From Pyrrhoderma lamaoense (taxonomy: Eukaryota > Basidiomycota > Agaricomycetes > Hymenochaetales > Hymenochaetaceae): a stretch of 64,000 nucleotides of DNA. Under the pieces are notes generated by a model. The model saw nothing but the letters and a program-made list of their open reading frames with translations, was not told the origin of the DNA and did no database searches. The translations under genes were made by a program, and so were the position numbers. How positions within the stretch are numbered: position 1 is the first letter of the stretch; the number at the start of each line of letters is the position of its first letter. The stretch is from positions 186,001-250,000 of the forward strand of contig NBAZ01000003.1 of the NCBI GenBank assembly GCA_002794735.1, given 5' to 3'. Of the stretch, positions 25,647 through 39,109 are shown piece by piece.

Positions 25647-26014
25647 ATAATTGATGGTGAGCTTTTTTTTTACCATTACATCGCTTCCACTGATACATGT
25701 AATGCTCATTCACAGTTACTACTCGGCATAGATCATATTCAAATCTTATTCGGACCTCTTCTCTACTGCAGGAGAGTCAAACTAGCTCGTACATTGTACA
25801 TTTTAACACACTTAGATAGATTCTCGTCATAAATTCGGATTAGTATTCTTGATATATTGATAGCTCTCTCCTTCCTCTACCTGATGCACACATCTGATTT
25901 TCTAAAATTTTCATACCATAGAGTCGTTCGATCCAAATCCAAACTATGTAAACGTATATACACATTCTTGAGCAGAAATAACAAAGTCGTATAATTATAT
26001 CATACTATTAAAGT
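25647..26014. other. Intergenic between convergent genes
   Basis: A 3'-to-3' interval with an AT-rich 3' flank. Nothing recognised. Confidence 0.4.
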
Positions 26015-28417
26015 TTACAATTTCGCCTGGCGTAATTCGGCACATTGCATGCTTTCATCTTTGTGAACTCATTAGTATCATAGAACAGAAGGAGGTCAGA
26101 GAGAAAACTTACAGTTGGCGTCATATAGTCTATCAGTTGGAACTGAAACTATATGCTGATGGATATTGGTAGTGTCAACCATATCGGGCTTAACATCAGC
26201 TATAGACGGGGCGCCCAAAAGGCGCATGTTCATCTCAAACTCATCCTAGAATAGACAGAAGCACAGAAGTCACCTTTCATATGAGCTGTGAAGATATAAC
26301 GGAGAGAAGTTCTTACCTTAAGAATTTGCAATGCTTTGTCGATCCCATCTTGTCCATATGAGGAATAAGCGTACAAGAAAGGTCTTCCAATCCCCACTTT
26401 CAGAACCCACAGTTAGTATTCGGTAAACTAAAAATACGTATAATTGTATCTATACTTACCGGCGGTGGCTCCTAATGCGACTGCCTTCAAGACGTCGGTT
26501 GCTCTTCTAACTCCACCATCCACGAACAACTGGAATTTCCCATTTGGAATCGGGAAGGTAATTCCTCTCTTCTCTTTAAAAGCACGAACGACGGATACTA
26601 GGACCTCTATTCCAGATGGAGCAGTATCTAGTTGTCTTCCACCATGATTAGAGAGGACAACACCTGCACAACCATCATCATATGCGCGTAATGCATCTTC
26701 CCAACGCTGAACACCCTTGAGAATTATCGGCACTATTAGAATCGGGTATATGAGAAATACTCAAAGTAGGATAAAATACGAAGTTATACTTTTTGTGATA
26801 CTTTTGAACCATGGTATATCCTTCCAACTGAGAGATGGATCGATAAATGACTAAATATGGAGTTTAGTCAATAAAAATAGCTGAATTTCATATTTGTTGG
26901 TAAAGGATAAATCCATACACTGATGGCCCTTGCAGCACCTTGACTTCGATCTATAGAGGAATTTCCTTGCTGAACATTTGCCCCGTCGTCATCAAACTTC
27001 ATTCGCATATCCTACAGCGAATATCGATTAAAATATTATATTATGTCATAAAATATAACGAACCTTTTCTCGCCTACCAAGTTGTGGTGCATCAACGGTT
27101 ATAAATAACCCCTTGATACCTCGCTCTTCGGCATGTCGTACAATGCGTTCCGTTACTGCCCGATCTTTATTGACATACAGCTGCATGAATTGAACTTGAC
27201 CAGGAGCAGCTCCATCGACAAGTTGGTCGAACGAGCATGAAGCTAGAGTTGGAATCTATAAAAAATCAAAGATTTGTAAGTATAGTTCTTATTACCGATT
27301 CTCTCGGTGATAATTGTGGTAATTACACGTACCATCTGGATAACGCCGTGTTTTGCCGCTCCTCGTGTAAGATTTAGCTCCCCGTCCGGATGGCCAAGTT
27401 TCCCAAGTGCAGTTGCAGTCTGTCATATGATTTGAGATTATACATGAAAAAAGGTTGCAGAGTAAGAAAAGGATAGACTAGTAGATTGAGGCTTACAATG
27501 TAGATTGGCATACTTGAGCGCTGCCCTAGAATAGTAGTTGAAAAGTCAACCTTCTCTACATCCACAAGAATTTGTGGCCGGAACCAGATACTAGATGATA
27601 TTAGATGAGCAACCTGAGTATATTGTAACAGCATTATACCAACATACCGAAGATAAGCTCCTCTGTTCTCACGCAGAGTGATTTCATCGTCAGCAGCACT
27701 ACTGTAGTACGCCCAAGCCTTCGGAGGCAAAACTCTGCGGGCAATAGACTCGAAGTCATGTAGGTTAAGAATAGAAGAGATAGGTGGAACAGATGCAAGC
27801 AGTTCCTTGTGCCGCTTCTCTTCTTCTGTTTCTTCGTGCTGCACGCTACTTGACGAAGATGGATCGATTACTCCAAGGCTAAGGCCAGATAGAAACTCAT
27901 AATATCATATTCGTGTATATAAGACACTACAGAAACTTACTGCTTTGATTTTGGAAGGTGTGTAGTGATTGCATCTGGGGGGTGTATCGGGTCGTACTCC
28001 TTTCTAATACAGGTAAAGATAAACGTCTAGCGATATGTCGTCGTGTTATCAAGCTCACGTTGCATCCTTTCCTCCGTATTTCAAGATTATCTTGCTTCCA
28101 CCTATAACAAGGGTTTAAGAAAGTGGACGGATTGAAGTTTAATGATCAGGACGTACCTGGATGGTCTGAGAACGCAGTCAGTCAAAGTATCATCTCAGCT
28201 AAAACAGATAAGCATACCATCAAGGAACTCAGTGACATCGTAGACCTTTCCTGGGTTATTTGAATGTAGATCAGACGAGACTTAAGCTTTGAGTACGAGA
28301 AGCGAGTTTCAGGAGTGAGTACAGACCATGAACAACTATCCAGCAACTGTCCCGGGTGTTGTGAGTGGAGATCTCGCTCGAAGACCAAATCTTCATATTT
28401 TCCGTAGGTTCGCTCAT
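26015..28417 (-). CDS. CYB2: Flavocytochrome b2-type L-lactate dehydrogenase
   Basis: Heme- and FMN-containing L-lactate (or related 2-hydroxyacid) dehydrogenase. A multi-exon minus-strand gene. The N-terminal cytochrome b5 domain starts within about 10 residues of the ATG at 28417 ([29 protein letters not shown], with the heme-ligand His in DHPGG, in two pieces split by introns). The FMN domain follows: LPPKAWAYYSSAADDE, RPQILVDVEKVDFST, TATALGKLGHPDGE, QLYVNKDR, LFITVDAP, PIILKGVQRWEDA, the active-site SNHGGRQLD, FVDGGVRRATDVLKA and VGIGRPFLYA. It ends in a short basic tail at 26015. No frame break was found. Yeast Cyb2 carries a long mitochondrial presequence; none is visible here, so a cytosolic form or an unrecognised upstream exon is possible. 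Confidence 0.85.
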
Positions 28418-29601
28418 TCTTTTCAATTGATCCCTTAGAGTTGGTCTGGTACTGAGTTAGATAGAATAGATTCCACTCTCTTTTCTTTCACGATAATATA
28501 GGATGGACTGAATAAATAGAAACAGTTCTTGTAATCGACTCTGTGGAAAAGGCGATGGGATAAAGCTGGTTAGGTCCGGCAAAGCACGTGAGTGCATTTT
28601 ACCCCAGAAATGTTTGTGGACGGTCCGAAAATGGCTTGTGGGGAAATAATTAGCCGCATCCTGATTGGCTGACCTCGTCGTCATTGTCCCGTCGGGATTC
28701 CGATGAATTCTCAAATAAAAATTACTGATTTCTTTCGCCAGGATCTTGTTCAGTATAGTTCATGTCTGATATATGAGCATAAGGGCCCACGGGACCTATT
28801 TCACGCTGTGTATATCTTGTGTTATGGAACAATCTTAACCAAATACGTACCTTGTGCACATCACATACTGTGAGTTTCAACAAATTTCAAATGTTCTGTC
28901 AAATAGCGCAACATTCTACGTTACGGCCCTCCGCTAGGAGCCCCGAGATAAAATGCCGAACGCTGTGTACAGGAAAAGCGTACGGCACTCAGCTATGAAT
29001 CTTTGGAAGTAGAAGCACTGACGACAAAAATAACATTATTCAGGAGGGTATCTGTGGAGCCTTATCGTCTAAAAGCAGTCATGTAGCTATGTTTTTATAC
29101 TGTTGAAAGGGATGCATATTCAAAAGGTAGGTAAGAAGGTAACTTGTATGCTGAAGATGGAGGCATCAGGGAGCGTCCCATCAATCTCCCCTCTGCTTTA
29201 ATATGTCTGCACACATTGCCTTGGCATTTTGTGTAATATTCCGTAGGCACACCGCTCTGAGCAATCGAAGCGATATACAGAGCATACATTGCTTAATTCC
29301 TCGGTATCGTTGGTAGCGTGAGAATTTTCACCGATTCTCTTACATGTAAAGGAAGCGTCAAGTTATTGAAGATCATTATTATCGTTACAAACAAGTATAA
29401 ACTAGTAAGTGCTCTGAAATACAAGATAAGGCTCGTCGCTGATATCATTACAAAGTAAAATAGAAAAAATGGATAAAAAAAAGGCCATGAGAATGTCCGA
29501 TGGTGGAACAGCAAATGATAAGGATGCGCACGATGAAGTGAAAAGTGATTTTAAACCCAAGTCAAACGCATTACAAGCAACAATTAAACAAATTACAAAA
29601 C
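28418..29601. other. Intergenic
   Basis: About 1.2 kb holding the CYB2 promoter side and the 3' flank of the next minus-strand gene. No gene supported; an 85-codon frame at 28457-28714 (minus) lacks recognisable motifs. Confidence 0.4.
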
Positions 29602-31275
29602 TTAACCTACTAAATTCGTGCTGGATGTTAGTTTTATCTCTGTTTCTCGGCACTTAGCTACCGCTGGGCTTTTAAGAAGAATCTGACGGACACCTCGTCG
29701 TTCACTAGACCCACGGCCGCATTCATGTATATCCAGCCGCTTTAACGAAGGCAACAAATCGTTTAAGAAAGACGAATCCTGAGTGAGCTGTGAAAGATTC
29801 TTCATAGTCGACTCCTTCGGGTTTGTAACGACCACTCTCTCGAGCTCCGGCCATATAGCACTATGATTATGGCAAACCACCTTGAGGTTCCCACTCTTAG
29901 CCAAGGGTTTACTATCCAAGATTGAATTGATAGTATCTCCATTGATGATCAATTGTTGGAGCCTTTCAGTAAGCTGACATAAGTCAGTTATCTCCTCCTG
30001 AGAATCTTTGCCCGTGGAGAATGCGAAGCTATGAATATCCAGCGAAGTGATCGGTGATCCCGATATCCTCAAAAGAGAGATGACGGGCTTGATATTCAGA
30101 CATTTTCCACTTGTAGTTTTGGAGTGGAGGGAGAGGACCAAGTCATTAAGATTGGGAAGGATAATGGAACCCAGAAAATTGTCTATCGCACGATCAGAGA
30201 CTCTGAACTCGATATCAGAGGTTACATCGAAGTATAGGCTCAGACTTCTGAGATTGGGCAAGGTCACCATAAACGATTCGTTCCTTCGGATAGACTCGTT
30301 CTCTAGACTGTTGTACATGTTAACGCGCCCACAAGCTATTGATTCTAGGCTCGGACATTGAATCAGCCACTGCCTCACTTCTTTCAGGCTCATCGGGCTT
30401 GTTAGGGATAACTGACGTAGTTGGGAACAACTCGAAAGATCAAATCGTGTCGCTCTTGAAAATATAGTAAGCTTGGTAAGACTAGGCAAGGATGGGTGGA
30501 AGAAAGTAGGAGTGATGTCCCTATCCTTCTCTACGGAGCACGAGTGCATGCAGAAATATAGCTCTGAAACCGTTGAGTTGCCTTCCCCTACTAAGTTTTG
30601 CAAGATGGGGGAAACGATACCGACTTGACAAAAACAGTATACAAGATGTACACTTCTCCACCTAGGCTTTTGGGCAACCAAGAGTTGGATACATTGTACC
30701 ATATACGAGTCAATCGATACAAGATCAGCCGGACATTGATGTCCACCAGAATATCAAGAGGCGCTTCCGCACTTCTCTGGATGAACGCATTTAAGATGGT
30801 GAATTCCCTCTTAGCCCAATAGCCACGCGCACTAGTCGTTCCTTGCACTGCAAGAACAGACCAAAGCTTGGCGGTAGATAGTGCAATAGATCTCCAGGTA
30901 CGGTCCACGTGCGAAACATTAATAGGTGCCCTTCTCGTCGAGATCCACAAAGGTCGTTGCCCTGTTATACTTCGCTTCGTAATGGAACTATTCATATCCG
31001 CACGTGTTTCTTCCACAGTTGGAAGACATAAGACGAAAATATACGATAGGATCTCTTCAGGTAGATTAGAAATAGTGCATCGATTGGTATTTCCTTCTCT
31101 TTCCCTTGCTGCTACCGATGGCAAAGTTTTGTAAGTACTACGAGAATGATGTTTGCCAAGCCCCCTGATATTGGGCTTCAGCCGTTCGAGGATGCTTGTA
31201 GACGCATCGAGATACGCTCAAGTTAGAACTTTTGAAAGAAAGGTTTCTAACTGGCGCCTTTTCAGTTGTGTCCAT
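29602..31275 (-). CDS. F-box protein with LRR-like repeats
   Basis: Paralogue of the F-box protein at 24054-25646, transcribed in the opposite direction. The F-box is visible as ISNLPEEILSYIFVLCLP followed by APINVSHVDRTWRSIALSTAKLWS. Then come FIQRSAEAPLDILVDI, PRWRSVHLV and a series of leucine-rich segments up to the stop at 29602. One base is missing near 30730 (CCGG), where the reading frame changes in the middle of a segment conserved with the paralogue. The 5' end is uncertain: the frame is open to about 31220 without an ATG, and an ATG at 31275 (MDTTEKAPVRN) connects only if another frame change near 31225 is accepted. Probable SCF substrate receptor with unknown target. Confidence 0.7.
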
Positions 31276-33687
31276 TTTCAATGCTTTAGACGGAGATACG
31301 ACCGCGGTGTTAGGTGGTGGGAAAGGAAAGAGTTACGCGCGGGTCTCCGTCGAGGGCGTCGGAGAAACGCTTACTCATAAGAGAGGGCCTGTGCGGTGAA
31401 GACTTTTATAATCCTATAAAATACGGAATCTGATTTGCCTGAAACAGTGGATGGTGTAGCGGAACCCCGTTGTAAGCAATCATCAAAGTCAGCTGGGGTT
31501 TATGTTTGATACTAAATCGTAACCAACAAATCAGTGCGTCAGTGCCAATCACGGCGCTTGTTCGTATATCGCTTGGCACCGCAGTATTATCCACGTATGA
31601 GCTCTAACTCCGAGCACATCATGGGCAGTAGGTAATTCCGTACATATTTACAGGTATAAATCCTATTGTCGAGTAGAGGGCACACTTGATGACCAAGGAT
31701 ACGTCACAGTAATGATCTCTGCTGATTATTATTTTCGCGATATCTCTGTGTTAAGAGGGATGCAGTTTTCTTGATTCAATGAAATATACAGAGATATGAT
31801 TCCAAGTTTCCCTGATTTGTCAGCTTTAGTACGTATACCCCAATAACCAACTTGTTAAGCTCGGTGTTCGACAAGGAGACGTTTATCACACATCTGACCT
31901 AAGGCTTCTAATTTAGGAAATTTGCCTAAGGACTCGAGATCAGGAGACAGTATTATGGTGGTTACGATCGATGATGTGATCTCAGCATACCGAGATACTC
32001 TATTTATTTCATATGCAGCATTTTTCCTAGGTTCTCTCGCTCTCGTATGATTTTTAAATCTTCAAGTCGTAGTGAGTACATTGTGCAACATATCGATCAT
32101 TCAGTACCGGCTGGCTATCTTTCTCATTCTTCTCTTTCATACTTGGTTCAAGTTTGGATAACTTTCAGTCTTGGTCATGATTGTGAAGTAGGATGTGGTG
32201 TATGTCATGACACTGGGGAAACGCTGCAAGTGTATTGCACACTCTCAGTACTTGCCTTACCCTCCGCCCCCATCACTCTCCATTACCAATATTCTCTCCT
32301 CCTCCCTTTCCTACCCCACCCTCCTTTTCAGACTTTCCTAATCTTCATAACTTGTTGTTATCAGCTCCGCTCCGGGGACTTTTAGCGAAAAATCCTGGGG
32401 CCTGTCCTGTGGTTTGAGATTACAATTTGTTTGTTGCACGCTCGGATTACCCTTTTTTGGACCAGTTCCAGTTTTCATGAACATAAAAAGCTGAAAGTAG
32501 AGTGCCATTCGAAGCATTCCAATTACGAGCAGTAACATTGGGTGTTTCGAAGTCAATCTTCCTTTGTTTCTTTTTTTGTACCTTGGGGTTACACACAATC
32601 TATTGTTTCAAATAATATATGTTAGTGCAAAAGTTTTTTTAAGAGACTCGTGTTGACCTCTTGGGAAGTTCAGCTATTTCCCTAACTTTTCGACAAGAAT
32701 ACATACAATAGTAGTCGCTACATAGGATGATTGTAATGAGAAACTCAATGAAATAGTCACTATGACAGTGTTTTAATAACAAATGAAACAGAAAAATGAC
32801 GCAGAGCCTGTTGTAATGATCGATATACGTGAGAATTTTCTTAGCACCTGAGTCTCTAACCAGTTGTAAAAATCTGGTATTTCCGTCATCATCGAGATCC
32901 TCCTTATCTTGAACGGAATCTGTGAAAATACTACTCAAACTACATCTAGCCAATGAAACTGTTTTTGACATACCACTCTATCAGAGCAAGAATCCCTTGA
33001 AACCGTTAAAGTGTCTTTGCCATCCGACATGGTCATACATAATCTCACAGTCAAAAGAGACATGCACCTCGCCTACTTCACGACAGTCTTAAGCTTTGAA
33101 GTTTGGGACGTTAATTGCTTATATATCCCCGCAAGTTTGGTAGACTTTGATGAGGGGACAACAAAGTGGTATGCCCTTCGTGCGAAAGGGTATGCAGGTT
33201 AGTTATCTGAAAGCGACTAATTTTCGCAAATTCTGACCAGGCCCTTACACTATAGAGAAAATTATTTGTTACGGGTTGCATCTCCTCATCTCTGCTTCGT
33301 TGTCTTTCTTGATCGAAGAAAACGCCTTTTGGCACGGAAAAATAGGTCCATATCCTGTTACTACATCCTTGTAATACGTGTCTGTCGCGTTTTGCTCCTC
33401 GTAAGTCAGCATTGCTGGTCCTTCTTGCTCGTTCGAATTATTTGATGATCTATAAATAACAAAGCAGAAGTATACAGATTGTACTAAACGAGATATAGGC
33501 AATCCAGTTTGGATTTATTGTGATTTTTCTCCACGAGATATTAAGGTACATGTTGATACAAATATGGTACATCGATTTAAAAAGAAAAGCTCCTGTGACG
33601 TGTTGGTATAGATATGATACATTGCCCTCGGATGAAAAGAGATGAGAAGGAAAGAGAAAAAAGGAGGTAGGAAATCAAAGAACAGGT
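31276..33687. other. Mostly unannotated interval with possible gene fragments
   Basis: About 2.4 kb. Two minus-strand pieces look weakly coding. Positions 32639-32971 begin MSKTVSLARCSLSSIF and contain a FLQLVRDSGAKKIL segment. Positions 33269-33502 end in a Tyr/Pro-containing tail after a VYFCFVIYR helix that recalls the last helix of the membrane protein at 17871. Neither has clear partners, so I do not call a gene. It forms the outer border of the metacaspase array. Confidence 0.35.
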
Positions 33688-34359
33688 CTACAGGATTTCC
33701 TTTTTGGGTTGAGGCTCTTTGTCGTCGACAGTGGTTTGTATAATGTTTTCCCTGGGCTCCGTCTGAACATTATCCTCGTCGGCTTCGTCGTACTCATCCT
33801 CGCTCTCATCGTCACCATCGTAATAAGTCTCATCACCTTTATCGTCGTATCCATCATCACTGTCGTTGTCATCCTCATCGCCGTCATCATCATCGGCCTC
33901 ATCCTTATATCTTTTCTCTTCCCGGAATTTGTTTTCTTCCCCTTCTCTTCCTCGTAATCACTGTCTTCATCTTCGCTATCGCTGACTACCAGGTCGTAGA
34001 CTTCATACCACCCTTGTTCCCCTCCTAAATATCGCTCTGTGTTTTTGTAAACTTCGTTCTACTTGCTGTCTCAGCATCAGAACAGGATACAATATTACAG
34101 AAGTACTTACCCAGTCTCTAATCTGGATAGCCTCGATGACCCGAGTCCGGGCTGACTTGTATCCCCGATAGCCTTCCCTAAGAAGGGTGGGCATCGTCCT
34201 TAACGATCTTATAAGCAGGCTAAGTAGCACATCATACGGAGAAACGAACTTTATAATGGCGACGACGGCCATTCGAGCTTCTTTAATTGGCATACCCTTT
34301 ACCCGAGCGTATAGTCTCGGGTATCGAGCAAAGGGTGACGTCTGTGCCGCGCGTGTCAT
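33688..34359 (-). CDS. Acidic-tail protein, array copy A
   Basis: Unrecognised protein paired with metacaspase A, which lies 460 bases upstream on the same strand. Exon 1 (34359-34111, 83 codons) encodes a basic, hydrophobic domain: TSPFARYPRLYARVKGM, a FVSPYDVLLSLLIRSLRTMP helix and a Lys/Arg-rich GYRGYKSARTR end. Intron 34035-34110. Exon 2 (34034-33688) begins RYLGGEQGWYEVYDL and turns into a tail made mostly of Asp and Glu, ending KKEIL. One base is missing in the purine run about 50 bases upstream of 33905; with it the product is 198 residues. The strong charge contrast between the halves is shared by all copies. No known family recognised. Confidence 0.65.
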
Positions 34360-34819
34360 GTTATGGGTTAAGTAGTGCAGGCATACAATGGAAGTGGTTG
34401 CGTATTGGCGCAACTTATATAGCCGTGTGAGGGTTCAACATCCAACAACAACAACAACAGCACTTACGTCACAAATAATCTCAGGGATCTCAAAGTCACA
34501 CGGTCGACGCTGTCCTTCTGGCGATAAGCATCCTTCGCTATACATAGCGAACTTCTCGATGTTATATCGCGAGCAATGGTGAGACTTACTTGATATAATA
34601 TTTTATACACTAACTACTCTCCATATCTCTTTGAAGAGATATAATTTCTACTTATTGTTGTTGAAATCTCAATCAATCGAATGAAAACTGCAGTTCTTGT
34701 GCAAACAATCGATCAACTACCAAAATCTAAAAGTACAGAATTGTATATCATGACAATTTATATATGTACAAACTCGACAATTCTTGTCGACTATTCTGAA
34801 TGAAAAGCGTAGTGAAATC
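34360..34819. other. Spacer between metacaspase A and acidic gene A
   Basis: Holds the promoter of acidic gene A, with a TATATAG element near 34418-34424 and an (AAC)5 microsatellite at 34445-34459, at the same relative place in all copies. Nothing coding. Confidence 0.5.
34445..34459. repeat. (AAC)5 microsatellite, unit A
   Basis: Trinucleotide tract in the spacer between metacaspase and acidic gene; the repeat number differs between units. Confidence 0.8.
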
Positions 34820-37360
34820 TCACTGAGCTGGATTTCTGTCTGTTTATCCATATTCTTCAATACTACCATGATTTTTTCGCACCTCCCACGAAACAGGTTT
34901 TGGAGGCTTCTCACTGAAGCTATCTTCTCGATCTTTCACAAAAGGACTCTCTTGTTCCAAACTTTCTACTGAATTGTTAGGACGGTTAGTGACAATTACC
35001 AGAAGGTATACAATCTTGTCCTGATCTTCTATCTCAGGTGTCCAAGGTGCCACGTCCTCTTCTCCATATCCAATTGACAGAGAACGTCTAGGTAAAAGGG
35101 GTCCATCAAGATTGTTGCTAGTAGGGGAGCTATACCATAGACCTAATCACTCATCAGTTTGTGTGCACTCGCTGGGGATATAAAGCTCACGTATTTGCAA
35201 GTCTCGAGTGTCAAATCGTAGAACGTAGACATAAACACCATACGGCGACCCATTGGTTATCTTCATCCCATAACTAGGTGAGCGTTTCTTTTGACTGCTT
35301 CTTGGAGTATATATCCATCACCTCCGGCAAATTTTTCTACAGGTGTTTTAGAAGGTTGAAGGTGGTGGATAAAGTATCATCGTAAAACATATGTTGAATC
35401 AGAACGAGTGAGAAGTTGCAATTCGATTACGATCTGATCCAAGTAATTCTCGCTTGGGGTAGTACAAACATACGAAATATCAAGATAGCGACAGAATTTG
35501 GAAGCTGCCTCGATGACGCGTAGAATGTCCTCGATGTCTGTTACTAGAATCGGTTGGCCGATAGTCAAATCCTGAACCTCGCTTTCAATTGTTCAGCATT
35601 CCAAGTAAAAACTGCACATTCAGATTTCTGGTTATTCTTGTTCGCCACGGAGTCAAGTGACATGACGAGTTTCGCTTCTTTTTCTCCCTTTCCGATATGA
35701 CTGCAAGTCGCGAAAGCTTTAAATTTTGTAGAACTTTTGATACGTTCAATTTCTTGACTCGCCCCCTTACGAGAATCGGCAGTTTGTATTCATCACCGAG
35801 CCCCGTTAGACGAGCATAGAACTTTGATGGAATAGTATCAGACTTTTCCAATTGGGAGAATGATTGGTGTGTATTCACACTATGAATTTCGATTCTGCAT
35901 ATACAAGGCGTATCATCTTTCTGGGGTATCTTTTCAAAGATTTCGAATACAGCTCCCACAGAGATTCCCGAGGTACCACCGGCATGAAGTACAGCAAGTT
36001 TTATTGGGCCATTTCCCTCGCCTTCGTGGTCTCGCACGAAGCCGCTTATGTAGCTTGCATTCGCCACATCCTCGCGGAATAAGTATCGATGAGTGAAGTT
36101 GCTTTCGCATTGAGGGTGTTGCTTGTTATCATCATTGCTTCAATAATTCTCTTGTTAGCTCATATTGTATTCCTGAAAAGGTGAAAGGAGCTTACACAAC
36201 CGACATCTTGAAATACTGAATCAACTCCCCGTATGTGAAATTTGGCCAAAACGGGTCATGTAGGAGTCTCAGTAATGCCTGTGTGAAAAATCCACCATCA
36301 GATTTTTCCCTTGCTTTCTCATCTCTGGCACAAGCGGAAAGAAGGATAGAGATGTCGAGGATATTGACAGCAGATTTGACGGGTATTCTGTGTTATTGAA
36401 TGCCAGATCGGCATCGGTGATAGGAGAAGATGTGTCACTATCTATTCCACGGACTCGAATTTCAGCGTCCGAATCTCCTCCAAGTCTAAGTCCATGTCCG
36501 GAATGACAACAATCCAAACAAACAATCTGTCATGAGTTGATATCATTATATAGTTTAGAAAAGATGCAGTTACACTGAGATGCTCACAATGTTGTCGGTC
36601 TTTACGACTTCGGAAATTTTCTGAACCATTGATTTTAGCAATATGTCTGGATTCCTTTGATCATATTTCCTTCTTCATCTATAGTATTGATGTCCACGGA
36701 CATATTGCTTCAATCTTTCCATCCTCAGTTTGAGGGTCGTGTGCCCTGCACTCCTTTGAAACGAGGGTACGTGTACCATGTCCGGAAAAATAGATCAGAA
36801 TTGTACTTCCATCCTTGACAGTAGTCGGAGAAGGGGTCCAGAAAGACTCTAAAGCAGTAAGAATACCCTTTCTGGTTGCCTTTTCATTCCTGAGTACCCT
36901 TATATTCTCGCTTGGAACATGAAGTGTAGTTCTCAGAAAGCGTTCCACGTCGTTAGCATCCTTTCAGAAGACGTTAGTTTCATCAATCCCTGATAATCGT
37001 TGATCCCTATGACAAGTGCATGTAACTCTTTCTCGAGATGACTCAACACACTTCAGTATTGAGATGCACGCATAATATAGTATCACGATACTTACAGTAG
37101 AGGATATGCCACCTCTGGGCTAAATTCCGATATATTTTCCAGGCTCTTTACCGAGATCCGTTTCGAGATCCCATCCGAACTCTCCTTCGAGCTCCCCTCT
37201 AATCCTTCCTCCCGGTTCTCCTCCATGGGCGTGGCGCTCTCTTCATCCTGTGAGTCCTTACTTGAGTGATGAGCGAAGGTAACCTGTGATTCATTTTCCT
37301 CACAGATTTAAATAGCCACCTCAGTAACAAACAGAACCATTCTTTCAGCTGGCCCCACAT
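34820..37360 (-). CDS. C14 metacaspase, array copy A, frame-broken
   Basis: Caspase-domain cysteine protease of the basidiomycete type. Exons read about 37360-37096, 37041-36588, 36526-36196, then a long exon to 35191, and a last exon 35142-34820. The catalytic His is in IYFSGHGTRT near 36780 and the catalytic Cys in DCCHSGHG near 36505. The N-terminus MWGQLKEW starts a short acidic prodomain. The region after the protease domain (GFVRD, VFEKIPQ, FCRYLDIS, VYVYVLRFDTR) is shared with copies B and C. Frame breaks relative to intact copy B lie near 37255, 36960, 36705, 36665 and in the 35190-35900 exon, and the last codons are shifted by one C. Either a decaying paralogue or an unpolished repeat copy. 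Confidence 0.75.
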
Positions 37361-39109
37361 AGCTTCACACTGGTAAGACTAGCAAAAGTGAACTCAAGTT
37401 AAAAGAAGTATAGCTGGCTAGTAGGTTGCTACGCTCATCTCTCATCCTTATACATCATATAGATTTGAACTTCTTACCCGCGCTTAGAGCCCTATTAGAT
37501 GCTAACGTCTATTGTAAATTAACGGCACTAAAGGGGGTTTGATTCGGTTCGAATACGGATTCCTCCAGCCAATGAAAGCTGATCATCGGGTTGCAGTAAT
37601 CTCCTTCAGACGTGATAAGTGTATAAATATATGTCCATACGATTGACATTTACTAGGTTTCCTCCACTTCCTGACCTCAAATACGCTGAAGCCGGGGATT
37701 GAGTCACCATAATCTTTATTGCACTCCACATTTATGATTAGTTCAAGTTATAATGCCCACTCTTGTGACAATCATGCGAAAGAATATCTTGTGACAAAAT
37801 GTTACATGAATCTTATAGAAAGTAGTAATAAGAACCAACTAGGAAGTTACAATTCCTCTGAACATCTGTCCAAACCAAAGCCCTAAGTACTCTTGCATCC
37901 TTTTCGAATCCAATAGGAGAAACTCATCATGGTCCAAAAGAGGATTTAGCTCTCCGATCTGTAAAAGGTACCACAAGCCTAACAATTACATATCTTGATG
38001 TCAGTATTGCTGATATTCCACTGCGCGTTAAACATGCGTATGTAGACCGCAGCCGATTCCCAAATGATATGATTGTAGTCACCTAGCGTAAAACCAATTG
38101 ATAAGGTCTTATGACTAGTTGTTGAATTCCGCTTTTTTATAACACGGTCTAGAATCATGGCCTGTAATCACAGTCTAGGACAGGATCAACCTCATTTTCA
38201 TGATATCAGTGTCGCGAACAGACTAAATTCTATGCTTTTGATGCACGTGCGTAGGTTATATAGTTTTCTCTTGATGTAGAAGTTTCAGATTTGTTTTTCG
38301 TCGAATTCTATGAGGCGGGTATAGAATCTTAGCGGAAATTACCGACAGCGCTCCTAATTATATTTGTTGTTGGATCTACACACCTAGTAGTAGTCTTCCA
38401 AGTACTACTTGAAGTAGTATTAATCGGGGCTGAAGATACATATCTAGATTATAGACATCATAATTAGCTCCTTTAGACGCAGTAATGCGGAAGTTCCGTA
38501 ATAGAAAGTTTCCAATACCAATTACATCTCTGTCTGAGAAACACGGTGGTATATATTAATCAGATCATTGGCTCGTGTGATGATATCAATCAATGAGGTC
38601 GGGAAAGTACATCTAGTATATCATATTTGTTAATCGATATGCATGAGATGAGTCCGATTCTCACAGTTTATGATAGGTTACCAGTGCATTTTCCTTTGTC
38701 GTAGTTTCAGCTTCAAGCTAGAATAATAGAGAACCATTTTTGTAGTATGCGGAAGCCCACGTTGCTAGAATTGAAATTATCAGGACGCATAAGATCAAGT
38801 ACTCATAAATAGCATTTCTTTGGCTAACCCAAGAACCAATGAGCATTTTGCACATTATAGGTATTGTAAATCGGATACAATTAGTGCAAATCAGGAATAC
38901 GATGAATCATTAGATTCACAAATGTGAAATATAGCTAATGTGCCTATCAAGATAGTTAAGTCGTGGGAAATCAAGGATCTAGAGAATCATTTCCTTTTCT
39001 CTTTCTTATTCTGATAAGTGATAATAAATAGGCGTCTGAAGACAAGAAAGGTCGATGTGGACCAGGATACTTGATAAACGCCATTACGCTATCTGAATAT
39101 AATCAATAT
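37361..39109. promoter_or_regulatory. Long conserved upstream region of metacaspase A
   Basis: No gene is seen, but the sequence aligns over most of its length with the regions upstream of metacaspases B (44226-46300) and C (52099-53800). Shared islands include CACGTG at 38244-38249 and GTACATCTAGTATATCAT at 38607-38624. The homology stops near 39090, where the next unit begins. Confidence 0.55.

Noticed and set aside
33269..33502. Possible C-terminal part of a membrane protein similar to that at 17871
   Set aside because: Only one helix and a short Tyr/Pro tail resemble it; no upstream exons could be joined, so similarity may be chance.
37548..37562. tRNA-like B-box (GGTTCGAATAC)
   Set aside because: No matching A-box, acceptor stem or anticodon arm around it, and the homologous sites in units B and C do not keep the motif.
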